Shown here in pieces: positions 37,382 through 45,800 of a stretch of DNA of 56,429 nucleotides. The stretch lies in assembly GCA_963205105.1 (NCBI GenBank), contig CAUJJW010000242.1, forward strand, positions 1-56,429. Reading direction: 5' to 3'. Every line of letters starts with the position of its first letter. Positions within the stretch are counted from its first letter, which is position 1. The notes under the pieces are model-generated. The model was not told the DNA's origin and did not search any database. It worked only from the letters and a program-made list of their open reading frames with translations. Made by a program: the position numbers and the translations under genes. This stretch comes from Verrucomicrobiota bacterium. GTDB lineage: Bacteria > Verrucomicrobiota > Verrucomicrobiia > Limisphaerales > CAIMTB01.

Positions 37382-37604
37382 GTACCGTGCTCCCTCACCC
37401 CAACCCTCTCCCGGGGGGAGAGGGTGTCGCGTCCTGCCCTCGGGGACATGCCTGTACCCCGTCCTTCCGAGCCGTCGCGAATCGCACCAGCCAACGCATG
37501 GCTCAGCCCTTCAAAACCCGCGGCGCATGTTCTCCTTCTCCCTCCGGGAGAAGGCCGGGATGAGGGCCGCCCGATCCACGCCTCGCCCCCCGGTTCATCG
37601 CCCA
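37382..37604 (+). repeat. Repeat family C, copy 3
   Basis: This is a near-identical copy of 35590-35760 with an additional ctctcccggggggagagg palindrome at its left end. It lacks the 45-base tail of copies 1 and 2. It reaches the end of the cohesin-like gene. Confidence 0.78.
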
Positions 37605-38375
37605 TCAAGGTGCCGCCAAGGCTCGGTAGTAACGATGCGACGATCCCAGGACCGGGGTGTCGTTGAATACGGCCACGCCACCGGTTGCCACGGCGGTGGA
37701 AGCCGTCTCCCAATTCCGAAGGTCGGATGACACTTGCAGGGTGTAGGATCGGCCGTCCTGCCCGTTCAGTCGGAGCACGAGCTGCCCGTTCACTGCCACA
37801 CTGGGCCGCTGAAACGACGGAGCCGCCTCGTTGCGAACGGTCACCACCCCGCCGCTGGAGGTCACCGGCTCCACACGGGTGCCCAAACTGCTCGAAACGA
37901 CGAGATTGGAAATCGTGATGGGAGTCGTGCCCGTCACCGCCGATGCCCGCACCCGCAAGGGGAACGTGCCCAGCAATCCGTTCGGAATGGGGAGGTTGGC
38001 GGCGGAATACACCAGAACCCGGGCAACCCCGGGCCCGGGTGAAGCCGAACGGACCACGTAACCGTTCATTGCAGCCCCTCCCACGGCGAAGCCCGGCGAC
38101 AAGGTGTTGACGTCAAAACGCACGTCGAACTGCAAGGCGGTGGGATTCGCATCCGACTGAAACTGGAGGTTGAGAACGGCATCCTCGCCGGGCCCGGCGC
38201 TGGAGGAACCGAGAGCGACCGAGGTCGCCGCGCCCGCCGGGAGCATCCAGGCTCCGCCCAGGGCACATGCGGACACGAGGGCGAGGAAGAAGGGGCTTCG
38301 CAGGCCGCCGACGACGCGCACGAAGGGCGACGCAAGGGCTCCGGTGGCGAGCCAACCGATGGTTTGCAAGGTCAT
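37605..38375 (-). CDS. Secreted protein with cohesin-like domain
   Basis: This is a 256-residue protein. A long hydrophobic N-terminal segment (FFLALVSACALGGAWMLPAG) serves as signal or anchor. Residues 57-185 resemble a cohesin fold, with spaced beta strands such as LQFDVRFDVNTLSPG and LLGTFPLRVRA. The C-terminal 60 residues (YTLQVSSDLRNWE onward) match a short beta domain common at the ends of verrucomicrobial secreted proteins. It begins 34 bp after the giant repeat gene, so the two are probably co-transcribed. That gene has a dockerin-like N terminus, so a cohesin-dockerin contact is possible but unproven. ATG 38375 is chosen because the upstream extension overlaps the end of the giant gene. 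Confidence 0.65.
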   Translation of the reverse strand: MTLQTIGWLATGALASPFVRVVGGLRSPFFLALVSACALGGAWMLPAGAATSVALGSSSAGPGEDAVLNLQFQSDANPTALQFDVRFDVNTLSPGFAVGGAAMNGYVVRSASPGPGVARVLVYSAANLPIPNGLLGTFPLRVRASAVTGTTPITISNLVVSSSLGTRVEPVTSSGGVVTVRNEAAPSFQRPSVAVNGQLVLRLNGQDGRSYTLQVSSDLRNWETASTAVATGGVAVFNDTPVLGSSHRYYRALAAP

Positions 38376-38409
38376 GGGAAAAGGAATGTTCGGTTCACTG
38401 GCTTCAGAA

Positions 38410-41400
38410 TCAGGGGAATCCAGGGGCGACCAAACGGCCACCATTGGTTTGGTCGAGCGTTCCGGTGTTGGTGAACGTGGTGGGATTGACGGTCAGTGTG
38501 CCGCCAGCGACATCCGCCCGGATGGTTCCCTGGTTCACCAAGACCGAGGTCCCACCCTGGAAGATCGCCTGCCCGATGCGGCCAGTCTTGCCGTGGATGA
38601 GAGCGGTCGGCGCCAGGGTCAGCGTCGTGTTGCCATCAATGCTGAGGAAACCGGTGTCCCCTTCGAAGATCACTTCCCCGGCAAAGGTCTGGTTGCCTTC
38701 AAACCCGATCCCGCCGTTGTTGTTCACCCGCACCCGACCGCCGTTGAGGGTGAGCCCGTTGCGAATCCGCACCCGGCTGTTGACCGGAGTGAGATCGATG
38801 TCTCCGCCGACGGTGATCGCGTCCAGAAAGTTCTGACCACCGCCGTTGAATTGAAGTTGAGCTCCCCCTGCGCGGGTGACTGTGCCCTGGCGCAGCGTAC
38901 CGCTGTTGAGCCCCAGGGAGCCCGTGGTGTCGTTCAGTGCCAGCGTGGCGCCACCCAAATCCAGCAGACCCACCAACTCCAGGGCGCCGCCGTTCGACAC
39001 AAAGCTGCTCGACGCCCCCAGCGTGATCGTCCCCCCCAATTGCACGGTGCCCACGCCAGTCCGAATCGTGCCGTTCTGGGTCCAGGCCGTGGGGCCGATG
39101 GCCAGGACGCCTCCGTTCGAGCTCTCCAGCGTGCCCGTGTGGGTGAAGGTGTTGGGATTCACCAGAAGCGTGCCCGCCGCCACGTCAGCACGGATGGTCC
39201 CCTGATTGATCAGCACCGCCGTGCCACCCTGGAAGATCGCCTGCCCGATGCGCCCGCTCTTCCCGTGGATCAACGCGGTGGGCGCCAGTGTCAGGGTCGC
39301 GTTGCCATCCAAGCTCACGTAGCTGGTGTCGCCCTCGAAGACCATCTCACCCGCGAACGTCTGCACACCGTCGAAACCGATGGCGCCGTTGTTGTTCAGC
39401 CGCACTCGACCGCCATTCACCGTCAGTCCGTTGCGCACACGCAACCGCGCCGACGCCGTCGTGAGATCGAGGTCGCCGCTGACCGTGATCGATTCCAGAT
39501 AATTCTGACCGTTGCTGTTGAACTTCAATTGGCTGCCGCCGGTTTGAGCGACCGTGCCATTCCGCAGCGTGCCGCTGTTGAGCAGCAGTGAACCCGTGGT
39601 CGCGTTCAACGGCAGCGTGGCCCCCTGCAGATCCAGCAGACCCGTCAACTCGAGGATGCCGCCGGTGGACACAAAACTGGCGGACGCCCCCAGCGTCACG
39701 GTCCCTCCCAACTGCACCGAGCCGACTCCGGTCCGAACAGCGCCGTTCTGCGTCCAGGTCGTGGCTCCGATGGCCAGGATGCCACCGTTCAAGCTCTCCA
39801 GCGTGCCCGTGTGGGTGAAGGTGTTGGGATTTACCAGAAGCGTGCCGGCCGCAATGTTGGCGCGCAGGGTGCCCTGATTGATCAGAACCGCCGTGCCACC
39901 CTGGAAGATCGCCTGCCCGATGCGCCCGCTCTTCCCGTGGATCAGGGCGGTCGGCGCCAAGGTCAGCGTCGTGTTGCCATCAATGCTCAAGAACCCTGTG
40001 TCCCCTTCGAACTGCATCTCACCCGCAAAGGTCTGGTTGCCTTCGAAACCGATCCCACCGTTGTTGTTCAGCCGCACCCGACCTCCGGTCAACGTCAGGC
40101 CGTTGCGGATACGCACGCGGCTGGAGGCCTGGGTGAGGTCGAGATCGCCCGTCACTTGAACGGAATCCAGGAAGTTCTGGCTGCTGCTGTTGAAGAGCAG
40201 CCGGGCGCCTGCGGTTTGGGTGATCGATCCGTTCCGCAGGGTGCCGCTGTTGAGCAGCAGCGAGCCCGTGGTGCCATTCAAGGTCACAGTGGAGCCACCC
40301 AGGTCGATCAGGCCCGACACCTCCAAGGTCCCACCGTTTGAAACGAAAACGCCGTCCGCCCCCAGAGTGACGGTCCCTCCCAACTGCACCGAGCCGACTC
40401 CGATCCGCACCGTGCCGTTCTGCGTCCACGTCGTCGCTCCGATGGCCACAATGCCCCCGTTCAAACTCTCGAGCGTACCCGTGTTGGTGAAGGTGGCCGG
40501 ATTGACCAGGAGCGTGCCCCCCGCGACGTTGGCTCGGATGGTCCCCTGATTCACCAACACCGCCGTGCCACCCTGGAAGATCGCCTGCCCAATGCGTCCA
40601 CTCTTGCCATGAATCAGTGCGGTCGGCGCAAACGTCAGCGACGTGTTCCCATCAATGCTCAGGAACCCGGTGTCTCCTTCAAACTGCATTTCCCCTGCAA
40701 AGGTCTGGTTGCCTTCGAAACCAATCCCGCCGTTGTTGTTCAGCCGCACCCGACCTCCGGTTACCGTCAGGCCGTTGCGAATCCGCACCCGGCTGGAGGC
40801 CTGCGTGAGGTCGAGGTCGCCCGTCACTTGCATGGTATCCAGAAAGTTCTGGCTGCTGGCGGTGAAGAGCAGCTGGGCGCCACCGGTTTGGGTGACCGTC
40901 CCATTTTGCAGCAGCCCGCTGTTCAGGACCAGCGAGCCGGTCGTCGGATTCAGTGCCAGCGTCGAGCCACCCAGATCCAGCGACCCGGTCAGTTGCAACG
41001 TGCCGCCATTCGACAGCCACACGGCACTCGTCCCCAGTGTCACCGTGCCACCCAGCTGGATCGTGCCCGATCCAACCCGGACCGTCCCGTTTTGGGTCCA
41101 GCTCGCCGGTCCGATTGCCAGGATGCCGCTGTTCAAGGTCTCCAGCGTGCCCGTGTGTGTGAACGTGTTCGGATTCACCAGGAGCGTGCCTCCGGCTTCG
41201 TCGGCGCGAATCGTGCCCTGATTGACCAGGATCGCCGTGCCACCCTGGAAAATCGCCTGCCCGATGCGCCCGCTCTTGCCATGCACCAGCGCCGTGGGCG
41301 CGAGGGTCAGCGTCGTGTTCCCATCGATGCTCATGAAACCCGAGTCCCCTTCGAAGAGCATTTCCCCTGCGAAGGTCTGGTTGCCTTCAAACCCGATTCC

Positions 41401-42880
41401 GCCGTTGTTGTTCAGCCGTACCCGCCCCCCGGTCAACGTCAGGCCGTTGCGAATCCGCACCCGGCTTGAGTTCGGAGTCAGATCGAGGTCGCCCACCATC
41501 TGGATTGCATCCAGGAAGTTCTGGCCGCTGCTGTTGAACAGCAACTGGGCGCCACCCGTTTGGGTGACCGTCCCATTCCGCAACAGACCGCTGTTCATCA
41601 TCAACGAGCCGGTGGTCGGATTCAGCGCCAGCGTGGCGCCACCCAGATCCAGCGATCCGGTCAATTGCAATGTGCCGCCGTTCGACAGCCACGCCCCCTG
41701 AGGCCCCAGCGCCACAGTCCCACCCAGCTGGATGGTGCCAGCTCCGACACGGACCGTGCCGTTCTGCGTCCAGGTCGTCGCCCCGATGGCGACGATCCCG
41801 CCGTTCAAACTCTCGATCGTGCCCGTGTGGGTGAAGGTGTTCGGATTCAGCAGGAGCGTCCCCCCCGCAACGTTGGCGCGGATCGTCCCCTGATTCACCA
41901 ACACCGCCGTGCCACCCTGGAAGATCGCCTGCCCGATGCGCCCACTCTTGCCTTGGATCAGGGCGGTCGGCCCGAAGGTCAGCGTCGTGTTGCCATCAAT
42001 GCTCAGGAACCCGTTGTCCCCTTCGAACAGCATTTCACCCGCGAAGCTCTGGTTGCCTTCGAACCCAATGCCGCCGTTGTTGTTCAGCCGCACCCGGCCT
42101 CCGGTCACCGTCAGGCCGTTGCGAATCCGCACCCGACTGGATGCCGGAGTCAGATCCACGTCGCCGACCACCTGTACCGCGTCCATGAAATTCTGGGCAC
42201 TGCTGTTGAACAGCAACTGGGCTCCACCGCTTTGGGAGATGGTCCCGTTCTGCAGGAGCCCGCCGTTCAGTGTCAGCGAGCCAGTGGTTGCATCCAGCGC
42301 CAGGGTGGCGCCCCCCAAGTCCAACGAGCCGGTCAATTGCAGCGCGCCTCCCGTCGACACCCAGACGTCCTCCGTCCCCAGTGCCACCGTGCCACCCAGC
42401 TGCACCGTTCCTGCCCCAATCCGGACCGTCCCGTTCTGGGTCCAGCTGTTCGGGCCAATCGCCAGAATGCCGCCGTTCAGACTCTCCAGCGTGCCTGTGT
42501 GGGTGACGATGTTCGGATTCACCAGCAGCGTGCCTCCGGCCACGTCGGCGCGGAGCGTTCCCTGGTTGACCAGCACCGAAGTGCCGCCCTGGAAGATCGC
42601 CTGCCCCACCCGCCCGCTCTTGCCATGCACCAGCGCCGTCGGCGCCAGGGTCAGCGTGGTGTTGCCGTCAATACTCAGGAACCCGGAATCACCTTCGAAG
42701 AGGATTTCCCCCGCAAAGGTCTGATTGCCTTCAAACCCGATCCCACTGTTGTTGTTCAGCCGAACCCGGCCACCGCTCACCGTCAGCCCGTTCCGAACCC
42801 GCGCCCGTCCCGATGCGGTGGTGAGATCCATGTCCCCAACCACGCTGACCGCATCCAGGAAGTTGTCGGATCGACTGCTG
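38410..42880 (-). repeat. Seven tandem 672-bp coding repeats
   Basis: The conserved sequence ggaagatcgcctgcccgatg (with small changes) recurs with last bases at 38580, 39252, 39924, 40596, 41268, 41940 and 42612. Every interval is exactly 672 bp (224 codons). The last unit at the protein C terminus is incomplete. Confidence 0.92.
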
Positions 42881-45800
42881 AACTGAAGGGCCCCGCCTTC
42901 GGCGATTTCGATCCGAGCCTTCGTGAGCGTGCCGCCGTCCAACTTCAACTGTTCACCCAGCAGGATGCTGGCAACCGATGCCGGCGGGGTTCCCAGCGTG
43001 ACCGTGACGTTGCCAGGGAACAGGTCGATGACAACGTCGTCGGTCGGACCGGGAACAATTCCCGTGCTCCAATTGGCCGCGTCGTTCCAGAGCCCGTCGG
43101 CAGGCCGAATCCAGTACACGCCGTTGCCCACCCGGAAATGCCACGAGAACGGTTCCACCAGCCGGTTCCCGCCCAGGTCGGCGATCGTGGTTCCGAGGAC
43201 CGCGTAGTACTTGCCATCGGCAAGGGGAGACGCCGTGTTGAACAGCGCTGCATTCACGTCCAACCGCACTGAAGTGGTGCCCGCCACAGGGAAGTCGTCG
43301 GCCGTGTTGGGTTGGCCGTCGTTGCCGTAGCCGAAAAGCCGGAAGCCCTCGCCACCCAGGCTCGCCGGATCCACGGGCTCGCTGAAGTACGCCGTCAGAG
43401 TCTGCACCACACTTCCGCCGCCCACGGGCGTCACGCGCCGCACCCGGGGAGGCGTTCCATCCAGCGCCAGGTCCACGGTGAGTTCAGGCGTCCAAGTCAC
43501 GTTCCCCGCCGTGTCCGAAGCCTTCGCCCGCAGCTTGAACGAGGTTCGCGTCGCGCTGATCGAGGGCACCGTGAAGCGGAATTCAAAGGGATAGTTGCCA
43601 TCGGTCCCTGCCCGAACGCCATCCAGGTAGAACTCGACATTGCGCACCTGGACATCGTCGGTCACATCCGCGAACACGACCACGTTCTTGCCTTCCTCGG
43701 CGCGGGGCGGGTTCAGCGAGAAAGAGGACCGAAGCGTGATGCCTGGTGCCACCCCCAGGGTGTCGCGGGCCAGGAAGTTGATGACCTGCAAACCGGATCG
43801 CCCGTCCGCCGCATACGCCAGACCGTTGTACAGCGACACCGCGTGTGTAGCGCCCGGCGTCGGGAAGTTAGCGATCAGGAGGTCGTTCTTGGTCGGGTCA
43901 CTGGTGTCGTACAGAAACGCATCATGCGCCGGGGTGTCGTTCGGCACCGGCCCCACCGATGCCACGCCACGACCCGCTCCGTTGAGCACGATCTGTTTGA
44001 ACGAATTCGGTCCCGTGTCCCGGGCGGTGGCCACCTTGGTGATGGCCGCCGGATCGCGCACATCGAAGACATCGTAGCCGGGATACACGGCAACATAGGC
44101 GTAGCCACCCCCCACGAAGACCCGGATCAACCGATCCAACGTGCCCGCCAATTGGAACGTCGGCGGCCCCGATGCCCCCAGGAATTCCAGGCTGCCGTCC
44201 GAGAACAGCTGGTACACCCTGAGTTCCCTCAGCAGTTGGCAGTAGACCAGGTCGCCTTCCACCGCGATGTCGTGAACCTCGGCGGCATGCGGCAAACGCT
44301 CCAGCACCAGGCCGGACAACAGATCCACCGTCACCAAATCTCCGTTGCCCAATCCCACCAGCGCCAAGGTGCCCGCCGTCGCCACCGCCTGCGCGCGCCC
44401 ACCCACACCGACCTGATGCGCGATCCGCGCATTCGCCGGATCGCCCACATCGACGATCGCCAACCCGGAAGCATCATCCGCCACCGCCGCATAACGTCCG
44501 GACAACGCCACCCGGCGCGCCGTGCCAGGAGTGTCCACCTGCGCCACGAGCACCGGGTTCAATCCATTGAAGATGTTGAAGACAGCCACACCCGCATCCA
44601 TGTCGGCGATCACCGCCAGATCATTCAGCGCGACGATGTCCCGGGCATCACCCGGCGTGTCCGCACTCGCAATCACGCCCGTGCTCACGAACAAACCGCT
44701 GTTCGGATCGCCACCCTGCCGGGTCTCCGTCCCGTCGTTGATCCCGTCGCCGTCGGTGTCGGCCTTGGTCGGATCCGTCCCCATGATGGCTTCCGCGAAC
44801 GCTCCCAACCCGTCGCCATCGGTGTCCGGCGAAGGATCGGGCACGAGGTACACCTGCGGCATGGTCTGGCTTTGGCCATTCCCGGCCGAAACGTCGTCCA
44901 CCCAGCCCACTTCAAGCGTCTCAGCGCGCAGCAGATAGTTCCGGAACAGCAGGTTGGGCGGCAGAATCCGGGTCACATGCCCCACCCCGGCGCTGCCCGC
45001 CACGCCCCGTTGCACCATCTCGTTCCGCGCCCAGTCGTGGATCGCGTAATAGTGCAGCCCGAACGAAATCTCCGTCGAGCCCGGGATGGGCAGCGGTGTC
45101 ACCGCCGGCGTTCCAGCGGCATGCAGACTCCGCGGCGCGGGACCGGCGCCACAGGCCGCATCCGCGGTGTTGGCGACCAGCACCACGTCCGCGCCCTGAT
45201 TCACCACCACGTGGGAGGCCAGCGTCGATTTGAGGTTGAAATCCGCTCCGATGGAATTGAACGAGGCGTTCCCCCCCGCGGGCTGAACACCGTCTTTGGT
45301 CCGGAAAAGGTTCACCACCACCTGCGACAGGTTCGGCTGGGTCACCAAGCCGACCATGTCGCCGCAGCGACTGAATTTCCAAAAGCCGCCAATCGTCGCA
45401 AACGATTCCGAGGCCACATGCGCCTTGGTGGCGAGGTTCACCACGTTCCACTGCACCTGGTTGGGCTGCGGCAAATACGCATACACAAAGCTGCGTTCCG
45501 CGCATTCGGTGCTGAATCCCCAGGTTCCCGAACCTCCACCGTCGATCGGCACCGCGCTGGTGGTGAAGGTCTCGTTCACCCGCAGATCCCCGGACGTGAC
45601 GCTCACCACCGCCAGTGACACCGACGAGGCCCCCTGGCTGATCGCGTACAACAGCCAGTTGCCCTGCGGACTGAAGCCCGTGAACGCCGAAGCGAATGAC
45701 GACGACCGAATCCAAACCGGCACCGACGGATTGATCCGGGCCAGGTTGTGCAGCACCACCGTGTACGTCTGGCTGCCAATGGCGCCCGTGATGTAGTGGT

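Noticed and set aside
38170..45618. Long plus-strand open frames opposite the giant repeat gene
   Set aside because: They repeat with the same 672-bp period, have biased low-complexity composition and no recognisable domains. They are antisense shadows of a high-GC gene.
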